Positions 1-8,246 of a stretch of DNA of 64,000 nt are shown here, one piece after another. The number at the start of each line of letters is the position of its first letter. Position 1 is the first letter of the stretch. Made by a program: the position numbers and the translations under genes. This DNA comes from Pseudomonadaceae bacterium (lineage in GTDB: Bacteria > Pseudomonadota > Gammaproteobacteria > Pseudomonadales > Pseudomonadaceae), in assembly GCA_900766265.1 (NCBI GenBank), contig CAAFUS010000006.1, forward strand, positions 620,001 through 684,000, written 5' to 3'. The notes under the pieces were generated by a model. That model saw nothing but the letters and a program-made list of their open reading frames with translations, ran no database searches and had not been told where the DNA came from.

Positions 1-12
1 TCGGGTGGCGGT

Positions 13-1404
13 CTAGAGCCGAAACAGCGGCTCGGCTTGCTCGACGTCCAGATGCGCGACGTTGATGCGCAGCCAGGGGCTCTTGCGCCCGTCCGCGCTG
101 AACAGGTTGCCGGGCGCGAGCAGGATGCCGCATTGCAGGGCACGCTCGAGAAAGGCGTCGATGTCGCTCAAGTGGGGGTGCCTGATCCAGACGAACATGC
201 CGCCCTTGGCCGCATGGAAGATTTCCCAGCCCCAGCTCTGAAACGCCGCCTGGGCGATCGCCTGAGAGGTCTGCAGCTTGCGCTGCACCACTCCCAGATG
301 GCGCTCGTAGGTGCCGTCGGCCAGGATCGCGCTGAGAAAGCGTTCGCAGAAGCTCGGCACGGCGACGCTGGTCAAAAGCTTGAGATCGGCCAGCGAGGCG
401 ACGAGGTCGGGCGAGCCGATCAGGTAGCCGACCCGCAGGCTGGCGGAGAGGGTCTTGGAGAAGCTGCTGATGTATATCACCTTGCGCAGGCCGTCGAGGG
501 TGACGAGGCTGGCGTTGCGGTCACCGCTGAAGTCGCCGTAGACATCGTCCTCGACCAGCGTCACGTCGTAGCGGTAGGCCAGTTGCAGCACCTGGAACGC
601 GTTCTGCGGGCTCAACGAGGAGCCGGTGGGGTTGTGTAGCTGGGAGTTGATGAAGAACGCACGCACCGGGCGTGTACTCAGGACCGCTTCGAGCTGTTCG
701 ATGTCCGGGCCGTCCGGCAGCCGGGCGATGCCGACTACCTCGGCGCCACGCAAGGCCAGCAGCTGCACGAGGTTACTGTTGCAGGGGTCGTCCACCAGTA
801 CGCAGTCGCCGGGCTCGACGATCTTGCGGATCACCAGGTCCAATGCCTGGGTGGCACCCAGGGTGGTGAGGATCTGGCTCGGGTCCAGCGCCAGGCCGAG
901 GCGCTTTTCCAGGTGCTCGGCCAGATGCTGACGCAGCGGCAGATGCCCGGACGGATCGCCGTACTCGACCAGCGTGCTGTGGGCGAAATTGGCCGTACGA
1001 CGGATCACCCGGGCGAGCGTCTGGGTGTCGCGCCAGCTCGAAGGCAACCAGCCACAGCCGAGTTTCATGCTCGCGGCGTTGCCGTGGAACAGACGCCAGA
1101 AGGCGCTGAGGCTGCTCTGATCGTTACCGGCAAGGGAGTGCAAGGCGGTAGCGGCCGGCTTCGCCGCGGTTGCCTCGACGAAGAAGCCCCGCCCCGGGCG
1201 AGCGCTGATCAACCCGCTGACCTCCAGACGTTCGTAGGCGCCGACCACCGTGTGAAAACTCAAGCCATGGCTGGCTGACAGTTTAAGGATCGAGGGCAGA
1301 CGCTGACCGGGGCGGATCCCCCCGCTGAGAATGGCCGTTCTGATCGCTTCGGCGACCTGCTCTATTCCCAACGTCTGGCCTGTCGTATCCAACGGCAATT
1401 CCAT
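13..1404 (-). CDS. MocR-family GntR/aminotransferase-like transcriptional regulator
   Basis: A 463-aa protein with an N-terminal GntR winged helix (about residues 13-75, including RPGQRLPS and GLISARPGRGFFV) fused to a fold-type I aminotransferase domain. The PLP-binding lysine is K317 in SFSKTLSASLRVGY, and NPTG and VEDDVYGDF motifs precede it. This is the MocR/PdxR architecture, in which PLP or an amino-acid aldimine acts as effector. The gene diverges from the radical SAM operon starting at about 1535, and a perfect 9-bp inverted repeat lies in the 130-bp gap, so it most likely controls that operon and itself. The effector cannot be read from sequence. PdxR is unlikely because no pyridoxal biosynthesis genes are adjacent. 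Confidence 0.88.
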   Translation of the reverse strand: MELPLDTTGQTLGIEQVAEAIRTAILSGGIRPGQRLPSILKLSASHGLSFHTVVGAYERLEVSGLISARPGRGFFVEATAAKPAATALHSLAGNDQSSLSAFWRLFHGNAASMKLGCGWLPSSWRDTQTLARVIRRTANFAHSTLVEYGDPSGHLPLRQHLAEHLEKRLGLALDPSQILTTLGATQALDLVIRKIVEPGDCVLVDDPCNSNLVQLLALRGAEVVGIARLPDGPDIEQLEAVLSTRPVRAFFINSQLHNPTGSSLSPQNAFQVLQLAYRYDVTLVEDDVYGDFSGDRNASLVTLDGLRKVIYISSFSKTLSASLRVGYLIGSPDLVASLADLKLLTSVAVPSFCERFLSAILADGTYERHLGVVQRKLQTSQAIAQAAFQSWGWEIFHAAKGGMFVWIRHPHLSDIDAFLERALQCGILLAPGNLFSADGRKSPWLRINVAHLDVEQAEPLFRL

Positions 1405-1421
1405 TTCGCCATCCTCCAGCC

Positions 1422-1447
1422 ACTGTTAGACAGACCTTTCTAACAGT
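1422..1447. promoter_or_regulatory. Inverted repeat, candidate MocR operator
   Basis: ACTGTTAGA at 1422-1430 and TCTAACAGT at 1439-1447 form a perfect 9-bp inverted repeat with an 8-bp spacer, 18 bp upstream of the MocR start codon and about 90 bp upstream of the divergent operon. Dyad symmetry in a divergent promoter is what a dimeric regulator would bind. The role is inferred from position. Confidence 0.5.
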
Positions 1448-1534
1448 TCAGCAAGCCACATCACCAGTGTTTTTCCTCTCGCTCGTCGACTCGGGTAACC
1501 ATGGCCTCGCTTCAACGACACTCGAGGAATGAGC

Positions 1535-2725
1535 ATGTCACACGTGATCACCCACCCCAAAAACAATACCGTTCTGGATGACGCGCCGATCATTTTCAGC
1601 ACATCGGACTGGTCGGACTGGAAATGGCAGCAACGCAACGCGATCACCAGTGCCGAAGACCTGGTGCGCCACTTCCCCGGCCTCAAGGCGGAACCGCGCC
1701 TGAACCGCATCCGCGATCACCTGCAGAACCGCAAGCTGAGCATCACGCCCTACACCCTCGACCTGATCCGCTGCGACGAGCACCTGCTGCCGGCGTCGGG
1801 CGACCCCGTCTGGCGACAGCTGATCCCCGACTGGCACGGCAGCAGCACGGCACAACCACTGGACTACGACGGCGAATCGGAAAACTGGGAAATGCCCGGC
1901 GAGATGGTCACGCCGATCTGCCAGCACAAATACGACAACCGGGTGATCGTACGCCTGGCCAACGTCTGCCACGCCTATTGCCAGTTCTGCTACGAGGCGC
2001 TGCGTACGCTGGAGAAGGATCCGGTCAAGCCGTCCATGCGCCGCCAGGACTGGCTGGACACCCTCGACTACATCCGCGACCACCACGAACTGGACGAAGT
2101 CATCCTCAGCGGGGGCGAACCGCTGATGCACTCGGACAAGCATTTGGAGGGCTACCTGTCCGACCTGCGCGCCTTGCGGCCCGACCTGATCATCCGCATC
2201 CATACTCGCGCACTGACCTTCAATCCGTTCCGGATCACCCCGGAGCTGGTGCAGATCTTCACCCGTCACAACGTCAACGCTATCGGCCTGCATCTCGCCC
2301 ATCCGAACGAAATCACCGCCCAGATGCTCACCGCCGTGCGGCGCCTGCGCAGCAGCGGTGCGATGCTGTTCGCCAACATCCCGCTGCTGCACGGGGTCAA
2401 TGACAGCTACGAGACGCTCTCGCAGCTTTGCCTGACGCTCTACCGCAACGGCATCCAGCCGCATTACCTCTACCACTTCATGCCCTTCTCTCCGGGCTCG
2501 GACGCCTTCCGCACCGACATCACGGCGGCGCTGGCGATCGTCGGGCGAATGAAGCGCCGCCTCTCGAACATGGCGGTGCCCGAATACGTGCTGCCCCACA
2601 AGACCGGCAAATACAGCGTTCCGCTGGATCTGTGCAAAGGCGTGCCGGAGCTGGAGGTACGCGAAGACGGCGAGTACCTGCACTTCGTCAACTGGCAGGG
2701 ACAACGCTGCACCTTTCCGGAATGA
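1535..2725 (+). CDS. KamA-family radical SAM protein (aminomutase-like)
   Basis: A 396-aa protein. The radical SAM cluster motif is C145-x3-C149-x2-C152 (CHAYCQFC), followed by VILSGGEPLMH, which fits the S-adenosylmethionine-binding GGE motif. The N-terminal WSDWKWQQRNAI matches the opening of lysine 2,3-aminomutases, and K359 in TGKYSVPLDL sits where family members carry the PLP lysine (compare the SKTPLDL type in EpmB). It probably moves an alpha-amino group to the beta carbon of an amino acid; lysine, glutamate and arginine are known substrates in the family. ATG 1535 is preferred over ATG 1529 because AGGA lies directly against the latter. First gene of a tightly packed operon with an aminotransferase, AzlCD, a dehydrogenase and a methyltransferase-like protein. 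Confidence 0.85.
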   Translation: MSHVITHPKNNTVLDDAPIIFSTSDWSDWKWQQRNAITSAEDLVRHFPGLKAEPRLNRIRDHLQNRKLSITPYTLDLIRCDEHLLPASGDPVWRQLIPDWHGSSTAQPLDYDGESENWEMPGEMVTPICQHKYDNRVIVRLANVCHAYCQFCYEALRTLEKDPVKPSMRRQDWLDTLDYIRDHHELDEVILSGGEPLMHSDKHLEGYLSDLRALRPDLIIRIHTRALTFNPFRITPELVQIFTRHNVNAIGLHLAHPNEITAQMLTAVRRLRSSGAMLFANIPLLHGVNDSYETLSQLCLTLYRNGIQPHYLYHFMPFSPGSDAFRTDITAALAIVGRMKRRLSNMAVPEYVLPHKTGKYSVPLDLCKGVPELEVREDGEYLHFVNWQGQRCTFPE

Positions 2726-2739
2726 ATGGAGTTTTCCCC

Positions 2740-3849
2740 ATGGCACGTCTGGCCGATCACCTGGTGGACCTGGACAATCCCAACCCCTTCCCCGGCCTGC
2801 TGGCGCTGGAACGCAGGACCGGGCGCAGCGTGCAGCTGCGCCTGGGAGGCAACGAGAGCCTGGATGCTCCACTGACGTCGCTGCGCCAGCTGTACGGCGA
2901 CGCCTTCTGCCACCATGCCCGCCTCTACGGCGACCCCAGCGGCGAGCGGCTTCGCGAGCGACTGGCGCAGAGCGGTGGCTTCGACCCGAACGAGCTGTGC
3001 ATCGACAGCGGCGCCGACGCGGTCATCGCGCTGTGCGTGCGAGCGCTGTGCTCGCCGGGCGATACCGCGGTCACCAGTGCCGGCACCTATCCCACGTTCG
3101 GCTACTTCGCCCGGGCGAGCGGCTGTCACCTCATCGAAGTGCCCTACGAAGACCACGACGGGATCCTCTCGGTGAGCCCCGACACCTTGCTGGAAACTGC
3201 CAGGAGGGCCCGCGCCAAGGTGATCTATCTGGCCAACCCGGACAACCCCACCGGCAGTTGGCTGCCCCTTGAACGGATCGAGGCGCTGGCCGCACAGCTG
3301 CCCGAGGACTGCACGCTGCTGCTCGACGAAGCCTACCTGGAGTTCTGTCCGGCACTGGCCGCCGGCAGCGAGCGCAGCATCCCCGGCTGCATCCGCATCC
3401 GCTCGCTGTCCAAGGCCCATGCCCTGGCGGGTTTGCGGATTGGCTACGCGCTGGCCGAAAAGAACCTGCTCGATGGCGTTGCCAAGGCGCGCATCCACTA
3501 CTCGGTCGGCGGCCTGGCCCAGCATGCCGCCCAGTTGGCCCTGGCCGACGCCGACCATGCCGAAGCGATCAGGACGCACAACGCGCTGTTGCGCGAGACC
3601 CTCAGCGAGCGGCTGCGCGCGGCGGGTTACCGGGTGCTGCCATCGGGCACCAATTTCGTGTCCCTGCTGCTGCCCACCGAGAAGGAAGCCCGGCAGCTGC
3701 AAGAACAGCTGCTGACCTTCCAGGTGGCGGTGCACCGTCCGCAGCACCCGTCGCTGAATAACCTGATCCGGGTGACGCTGTGCGAAGCGGCCCTGCAGGA
3801 ATGGCTGCTCGACATCTTCCTGAGGGCTCGTCGATGCAACCACGCCTGA
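2740..3849 (+). CDS. HisC-like class I/II PLP-dependent aminotransferase
   Basis: A 369-aa fold-type I aminotransferase resembling histidinol-phosphate aminotransferase: LGGNESLDAP near the N terminus, YGDPSGERLRERLA, NPDNPTG, the LLDEAYLEF aspartate loop, and PLP lysine in SLSKAHALAGLRIGY. ATG 2740 has GGAG eight bases upstream. An alternative ATG at 2722 overlaps the radical SAM stop codon and adds six residues. A biosynthetic HisC is unlikely because no his genes are nearby and the operon contains an aminomutase and a hydroxyacid dehydrogenase. The substrate is more likely an amino acid handled by this pathway. The 3' end overlaps azlC by 16 bp, suggesting translational coupling. Confidence 0.83.
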   Translation: MARLADHLVDLDNPNPFPGLLALERRTGRSVQLRLGGNESLDAPLTSLRQLYGDAFCHHARLYGDPSGERLRERLAQSGGFDPNELCIDSGADAVIALCVRALCSPGDTAVTSAGTYPTFGYFARASGCHLIEVPYEDHDGILSVSPDTLLETARRARAKVIYLANPDNPTGSWLPLERIEALAAQLPEDCTLLLDEAYLEFCPALAAGSERSIPGCIRIRSLSKAHALAGLRIGYALAEKNLLDGVAKARIHYSVGGLAQHAAQLALADADHAEAIRTHNALLRETLSERLRAAGYRVLPSGTNFVSLLLPTEKEARQLQEQLLTFQVAVHRPQHPSLNNLIRVTLCEAALQEWLLDIFLRARRCNHA

Positions 3850-4541
3850 CGTTCAAGGATGCCGCCCAGGATGCGCTGCCGATCGTCGTCAGCGGCTTCA
3901 TGTTCGGCCTGGTATTCGGCGTGTTGGCGAGCAAGGCCGGGCTGTCGCCATTGGCGGCGACCCTGATGAGCGCGCTGGTGTTCGCCGGCGCCTCCCAGTT
4001 CATCGCCATCGAGCAGTGGCAGCCGGGGCACCTGCCGGTAATGGCGATCGTGCTGACCACCCTGCTGGTTAACCTGCGGCACCTGTTGATGAGCCTGTCG
4101 CTGCGTCAGTGGTTCGCCCGCGAGCCCAGGCGCCGCCTTTCGCCGGCCTTCGCCCTGCTGCTGATCGACGAGACCTGGGCACTGGCCGAGCACCGCTTCA
4201 AGCACCACGCGCCATCGCTGCGCTACTTCGTCCAGGCCGGGCTGCTCATCTATGTCGGCTGGGTGGGCGGCACGCTGCTCGGGACGCAGATAGGCAACCA
4301 AATCCCGCGGCCGGCCGACTACGGGCTGGATTTCACCTTCGTCGCGATGTTCCTGTCGCTGATGGTCTTGCTCTGGCAGCGTTCGATGGACTTCGCGACC
4401 TGGGGCATCTCGGGCGTGGTGGCGTTTTTCGTCGCCCAGCTGCCGGGGATCGGCCAGGCCTCGGTAGTGATAGCCGCCATCGTCGCCAGTGCGCTGGTGG
4501 CAGCCCTGCCCGCCTCCCATGCGATGGAAGAACCCACATGA
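3834..4541 (+). CDS. azlC: AzlC-family amino-acid exporter, large subunit
   Basis: A 235-aa inner-membrane protein with the AzlC signature near its N terminus (PIVVSGFMFGLVFGVLASKAGLSP, read in pieces) and the hydrophobic segments expected of the family. With AzlD it exports branched-chain amino acids and analogues such as 4-azaleucine in Bacillus; other substrates are possible. ATG 3834 overlaps the aminotransferase end by 16 bp, and the stop overlaps the azlD start (ATGA at 4538). In this operon it probably exports the amino acid or hydroxy-acid product, or protects from it. That role is inferred from gene order. Confidence 0.88.
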   Translation: MQPRLTFKDAAQDALPIVVSGFMFGLVFGVLASKAGLSPLAATLMSALVFAGASQFIAIEQWQPGHLPVMAIVLTTLLVNLRHLLMSLSLRQWFAREPRRRLSPAFALLLIDETWALAEHRFKHHAPSLRYFVQAGLLIYVGWVGGTLLGTQIGNQIPRPADYGLDFTFVAMFLSLMVLLWQRSMDFATWGISGVVAFFVAQLPGIGQASVVIAAIVASALVAALPASHAMEEPT

Positions 4542-4843
4542 GCCCGCTAGAACTGACTGCGATTGTCGGCATGGCCCTGGCCACCTACTTCACCCGCGTC
4601 GGCGGTCTGCTGGTTCGAGCCGATCGCCTGGCACTGAGCGGCTTTCCCGAGCGCTTCCTGAGGAACCTGCCGGCGGCCATTCTCGCGGCACTGGTCGCGC
4701 CGAAGATCGCCGACGGCGACCCCTCGGTATGGATCGCCTCGTTGGTCACCGTCGCGGTGGTCTGGAAATTCAAGAACACCCTGCTGGGCGTGGCCATCGG
4801 CACCCTGACGTGCGCCTGGGTCCGCTGGATGATGAGGATGTGA
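4538..4843 (+). CDS. azlD: AzlD-family amino-acid exporter, small subunit
   Basis: A 101-aa membrane protein whose N terminus (ELTAIVGMALATYFTRVGG) is typical of AzlD, followed by the FLRNLPAAILAALVAPKI segment and two more hydrophobic stretches. It is the partner of AzlC in a two-component exporter. The start codon shares bases with the azlC stop (ATGA), so the subunits are translationally coupled. Only two bases separate its stop from the following dehydrogenase, which places exporter and enzymes in one transcript. Confidence 0.87.
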   Translation: MSPLELTAIVGMALATYFTRVGGLLVRADRLALSGFPERFLRNLPAAILAALVAPKIADGDPSVWIASLVTVAVVWKFKNTLLGVAIGTLTCAWVRWMMRM

Positions 4844-4845
4844 CG

Positions 4846-5805
4846 ATGAAGATTGCGATTATCGATTCCTGCGACAACAGCTACGTGACCGAGCCCGACA
4901 TCGAGCGCGAGGTGCTGGCGACCAAGGCCGACGTCGAGCTGTACCACGTGCGTAACACGAGCGAGCTGCCGGCCCAGGTACTCGGCTACGACGGCCTGAT
5001 CAGCTGGCACCTGGTACCGCTGCGCGCGCCCTTCCTCGGCAGCCTGCGCCAGTGCCGCGGCATCGTGCGCGCGGCGGTCGGCTTCGACAACATCGATCTG
5101 CAGGCGGCGCGGGAGCGAGGCATCGTGGTCGCCAACGTGCCGGACTATGGCACCGAGGAAGTCGCCGACCACAGCCTGGCGATGGCCCTGAACCTGCTGC
5201 GTCGACTGCCCCAGGGGCACGCGGTGGTCGCCTCGGGCAGCTGGGACTGGCGCGAGGTCGGCCCGCTGCCACGGCTGAGCCAGCTCGACATCGGCCTGAT
5301 CGGCTTTGGCCGCATCGGCATGGCCGTCGCGGCGCGTTTCAAGGCGTTCGGCTGTCGGGTGCGCTTCTACGACCCCTACGTCTCGAGCGGCGTGGAAAAA
5401 GCCCTCGGCGTGCGCCGTTGCGAAAGCCTCACCGGGCTGCTGCAAGGTTCGGACCTGGTCAGTATCCATGCGCCGCTGACCGAGGAGACCCGCCACCTGA
5501 TCGGCAGCCGCGAGCTGGAAATGCTCAAGGGCAAGTACCTGATCAACACCGCGCGAGGGCCGATCATCGACTGCGCGGCGCTGGCCGATGCCGTGTCCGA
5601 CCATCTCCTGGCCGGCGTCGCCCTCGACGTGTTCGAGGACGAGCAGGCCGCCATCCCGATGCTGTTCCTGCAACGCAACGAGGTGCTGCTCTCGCCCCAC
5701 GTGGCGTTCTACTCGCAAGCCGCGCTACCCGAATTGAGACGCAAGGCCGCCCAAGTGCTGCTAAGCCTCCTCGAGCAGGGTCACCACCGAAATGCGATCC
5801 ATTGA
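4846..5805 (+). CDS. D-isomer-specific 2-hydroxyacid dehydrogenase (NAD(P)-dependent)
   Basis: A 319-aa protein of the D-2-hydroxyacid dehydrogenase superfamily, closest in feel to the phosphoglycerate dehydrogenase/CtBP-like group. The Rossmann motif GLIGFGRIGMAVAARF starts near residue 150. The catalytic set is visible: Arg in NTARGPIID, Glu in ALDVFEDE and His in LLSPHVAFYS. It would interconvert a 2-keto acid and a D-2-hydroxy acid, so together with the upstream aminotransferase it could reduce a keto acid made from an amino acid. The start ATG 4846 lies 2 bp after azlD. The end overlaps the next gene by 14 bp. Confidence 0.86.
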   Translation: MKIAIIDSCDNSYVTEPDIEREVLATKADVELYHVRNTSELPAQVLGYDGLISWHLVPLRAPFLGSLRQCRGIVRAAVGFDNIDLQAARERGIVVANVPDYGTEEVADHSLAMALNLLRRLPQGHAVVASGSWDWREVGPLPRLSQLDIGLIGFGRIGMAVAARFKAFGCRVRFYDPYVSSGVEKALGVRRCESLTGLLQGSDLVSIHAPLTEETRHLIGSRELEMLKGKYLINTARGPIIDCAALADAVSDHLLAGVALDVFEDEQAAIPMLFLQRNEVLLSPHVAFYSQAALPELRRKAAQVLLSLLEQGHHRNAIH

Positions 5806-6511
5806 GCGGCGTTTCCTGCTCGAGTACTACCAGAGCGACTCGGTCGGCTGGGTCGACACCCGCAGCCTTGATGCGATTCGCCGACGCAGCGGCCGCTCGC
5901 TCTGGATCGGTTCCTACTACGCGCTGATCGAACAGCTCGACTACCAGCCCTCGGTGATCGTCGATCCGGATGCCGAGGCGCTGGCGGTGGCCCGGGCTCG
6001 CCTCCAGGGTGTGCCCGTGGTACAGGCCGACGTTCGCTGTTTGCCGTTTCGAAACAGCTTCGACACCATCCTGATGCCCGGCTGCGTCACCGCCTACCTG
6101 CTCGATGGCCAGGCATTGCACCAGGCGGCGGATTCGCTTGCCCGGGCCCTGAAACCGACACCCGGCGCCGCGCTGCTGGTCGACGGCTACGACAGGCTTT
6201 CGATCTTCGACAGCGGCTATTTCGACGACGAACGCGACGTGCGGCTGTTCGGCCAGCGCTGGCGGCTGGAGGCCCGCAGCGAACCGGTGTCCCACGAGCC
6301 CTTCCTGTTCGACGTGGCGTTGCGCTTCGTCAATCAGGATCATCCAGGGCAAGCCCCTGTTGAGACCACCTTTCGCCAGCGCGCCTATGAGCCGAGCGAA
6401 CTCTGGCAATCCCTGAGCGATGAAGGGCTGCACTGCAGCGAAGTACGCCGCAACCCGCGGGCGGGCCGGTTCTCCCTGATTTTTTCCCTGCTTCGCCGGA
6501 AAGCACCCTGA
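5792..6511 (+). CDS. Putative class I SAM-dependent methyltransferase with atypical motif I
   Basis: A 239-aa protein that reads as a Rossmann-like methyltransferase: VIVDPDAEALAVARARL resembles motif II with its acidic residue, VVQADVRCLPFRNSFDTILMPG resembles motifs III/IV, and LARALKPTPGAALLVDGY resembles motif V. The expected glycine-rich motif I (like LDLGCGTG) is replaced by SLWIGSYYALIEQL, so SAM binding is not assured. It overlaps the dehydrogenase by 14 bp and closes the operon. It could methylate the hydroxy- or amino-acid product, or it may be a non-catalytic relative. The substrate is unknown. Confidence 0.6.
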   Translation: MRSIERRFLLEYYQSDSVGWVDTRSLDAIRRRSGRSLWIGSYYALIEQLDYQPSVIVDPDAEALAVARARLQGVPVVQADVRCLPFRNSFDTILMPGCVTAYLLDGQALHQAADSLARALKPTPGAALLVDGYDRLSIFDSGYFDDERDVRLFGQRWRLEARSEPVSHEPFLFDVALRFVNQDHPGQAPVETTFRQRAYEPSELWQSLSDEGLHCSEVRRNPRAGRFSLIFSLLRRKAP

Positions 6512-6747
6512 CCGATGAGCGCTGCGGGCCGGACTTCTGAGCTCGCCCTCCGGAGTCAATGCAGGCCGGCGCAAGGCCGAGGGCTCGGCCAGCCGACGCC
6601 GAAGCGGGCGATCGACTCTACCGATGCGCATCCCAGGCAGAATCAGGCAAGGGGCATGCAGGATCGCGATAACGGCGAACGCCACCTTCGCGTCAGGATT
6701 CATCCAAGGCGCACATTCGCGCCGGACCATGAATCCGAGGAGGCCCC

Positions 6748-7485
6748 ATGTCGAACATCAGCGGAAAAATCGTACTCATCACCGGCGCCAGTAGCGGTAT
6801 CGGAGAAGCCGCGGCACGTCTGCTGGCCAACCAGGGCGCTACCGTCGTGCTCGGCGCCCGCCGCCTGGACCGGTTGGAAAACCTGGCGGCGAGTATCAAC
6901 GAAGCGGGCGGAACCGCGGTCTGCCGCGCACTCGATGTCACCCGCCGCGAAGATACCCAGGCCTTCGTCGACTTCGCCGTGGAGCGTTTCGGCCGCGTCG
7001 ACGTGATCGTCAACAATGCGGGGGTGATGCCGCTGTCGAAACTCGAGGCGCTGAAGGTCGACGAATGGGACCGGATGATCGACGTGAACATCCGCGGCGT
7101 ATTGCACGGCATCGCCGCCGGCCTGCCCCTGATGCAGCGCCAGCGCTCGGGCCAGTTCGTCAACATCGCCTCAATCGGCGCCTACGCCGTCAGCCCCACC
7201 GCGGCGGTCTACTGCGCGACCAAGTACGCGGTGCGCGCGATCTCCGAAGGGCTGCGCCAGGAAGTGGGCGGCGATATCCGCGTCACCCTGATTTCTCCAG
7301 GGGTGACCGAGTCGGAGCTGGCCGACAGCATCTCCGACGAGGGCGCCCGTGCGGTCATGAGTGACTTCCGCCGTATCGCCCTGCCGGCCGAGGCCATCGC
7401 GCGCGCCATCGCCTACGCGGTCGGGCAGCCCGACGACGTCGACGTCAGCGAGCTGGTCGTACGCCCCACCGCCAGCCCTTACTGA
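6748..7485 (+). CDS. SDR-family oxidoreductase
   Basis: A 245-aa classical short-chain dehydrogenase: cofactor motif TGASSGIG near residue 13, NNAG near residue 90, and catalytic Tyr-x3-Lys in YCATKYA with an upstream serine in NIASIGAY. The GARRLD after beta-2 suggests NADP preference. It resembles the clavaldehyde-dehydrogenase-like or YdfG-like SDRs common in Pseudomonas. It starts 236 bp after the preceding operon with GAGGAGG upstream, and is followed 10 bp later by a CMD-family gene, so the two form a small transcription unit. The substrate is unknown. Confidence 0.85.
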   Translation: MSNISGKIVLITGASSGIGEAAARLLANQGATVVLGARRLDRLENLAASINEAGGTAVCRALDVTRREDTQAFVDFAVERFGRVDVIVNNAGVMPLSKLEALKVDEWDRMIDVNIRGVLHGIAAGLPLMQRQRSGQFVNIASIGAYAVSPTAAVYCATKYAVRAISEGLRQEVGGDIRVTLISPGVTESELADSISDEGARAVMSDFRRIALPAEAIARAIAYAVGQPDDVDVSELVVRPTASPY

Positions 7486-7495
7486 GGTCGTTGCC

Positions 7496-7945
7496 ATGAA
7501 CATCCGCATGAACCATACCCTGCTGGCCGCTTGGCTGGGGATACTGGGTCCGCTGACGTCGCTCACGGCGTTCGGCAACGAGCGGCACGAACGCGGGCTG
7601 GAAGTCATGGACCACCTGTCCGGCGGCGCCGGGCAACCGGTACTCGATGCCCTCCGGCAGGATTACCCCTTCCTCGCCGACGGCGTGGTCGGCTACGCGC
7701 TTGGGGATGTCTGGGGCCGTACGGTCCTTGACGATCGCACGCGGCAGCTGGCGGCCATCGCCGCCTTTGCCGCGCAGGGCAACCTGCCCTACACGAAGAT
7801 CCACGCCGGCTATGCGCTGAGGCTGGGCGTCACGCGCGACGAGCTGAAGGAGGTGGTCTATCTGACGAGCGTCACCGCGGGCTTCCCACGCGCCATCGAC
7901 GCCGCGCAGGCGCTACGCGAAGTGCCAGACCCGGTTACACAGTAG
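7496..7945 (+). CDS. Carboxymuconolactone decarboxylase (CMD) family protein, exported
   Basis: A 149-aa protein with an N-terminal signal-peptide-like stretch (MNHTLLAAWLGILGPLTSL) followed by a CMD/AhpD-like helical domain: GDVWGRTVLDDRTRQLAAIAA, then HAGYALRLGVTRDELKEVV. The redox CxxC of AhpD is absent, so a peroxidase role is unlikely. Many such proteins pair with SDR enzymes in the same operon, as here (10-bp gap). Start ATG 7496 is chosen because it begins the signal sequence; an in-frame ATG follows four codons later. Function not established. Confidence 0.72.
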   Translation: MNIRMNHTLLAAWLGILGPLTSLTAFGNERHERGLEVMDHLSGGAGQPVLDALRQDYPFLADGVVGYALGDVWGRTVLDDRTRQLAAIAAFAAQGNLPYTKIHAGYALRLGVTRDELKEVVYLTSVTAGFPRAIDAAQALREVPDPVTQ

Positions 7946-8246
7946 GACCGCCGGCCGGTGCGGCGGCCCCAAGCCGCCCCCGGTCAATCGCGACCAGCGG
8001 TCGATGCCGAGTGGGAGGGCGCGTCTCTCCGCGGTGCCGGCCGCTTACGCCCCAGGGGCTGTCTGCACTTATCCAGTGCAAAGCGACCTGCCGGCTGTTT
8101 CTCAAGCACCAAAGCAACGCACCCGCTACCATCGCCCGCTGATCGATCCCCTGCGCACTGCAAAAGCCCGGGCAACGGATGATTCCTGACTGCCTGGCCA
8201 GCTTTTTGCTACTAAAATGCCCTAGGAAAACCCAGCGGACGCCCCC
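7946..8246. other. Intergenic region before the nucleoside ABC operon
   Basis: About 300 bp without a convincing gene on either strand. The promoter-proximal part holds a weak RutR-like palindrome at 8187-8200 and an A/T-richer stretch (gctttttgctactaaaatg) just before the ABC transporter start. No terminator with a T-tract was seen after the CMD gene. Confidence 0.5.
8187..8200. promoter_or_regulatory. Weak RutR-like operator upstream of the ABC transporter
   Basis: TGACTGCCTGGCCA matches TGACCANNTGGTCA, the core of the Escherichia coli RutR box, at 9 of 12 specified bases. It lies 47 bp upstream of the ATPase start. Stronger relatives occur before the BMP and xdh genes. Function is inferred. 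Confidence 0.35.

Noticed and set aside
37..639. 200-aa plus-strand open frame opposite the MocR gene
   Set aside because: It is the antisense shadow of a clear MocR coding sequence; composition is typical of reverse-frame GC-rich noise and no family motif is visible.
2740..3849. Assignment of the aminotransferase as biosynthetic hisC
   Set aside because: HisC-like motifs are present, but no his operon genes are near and the operon context points to another amino-acid substrate.
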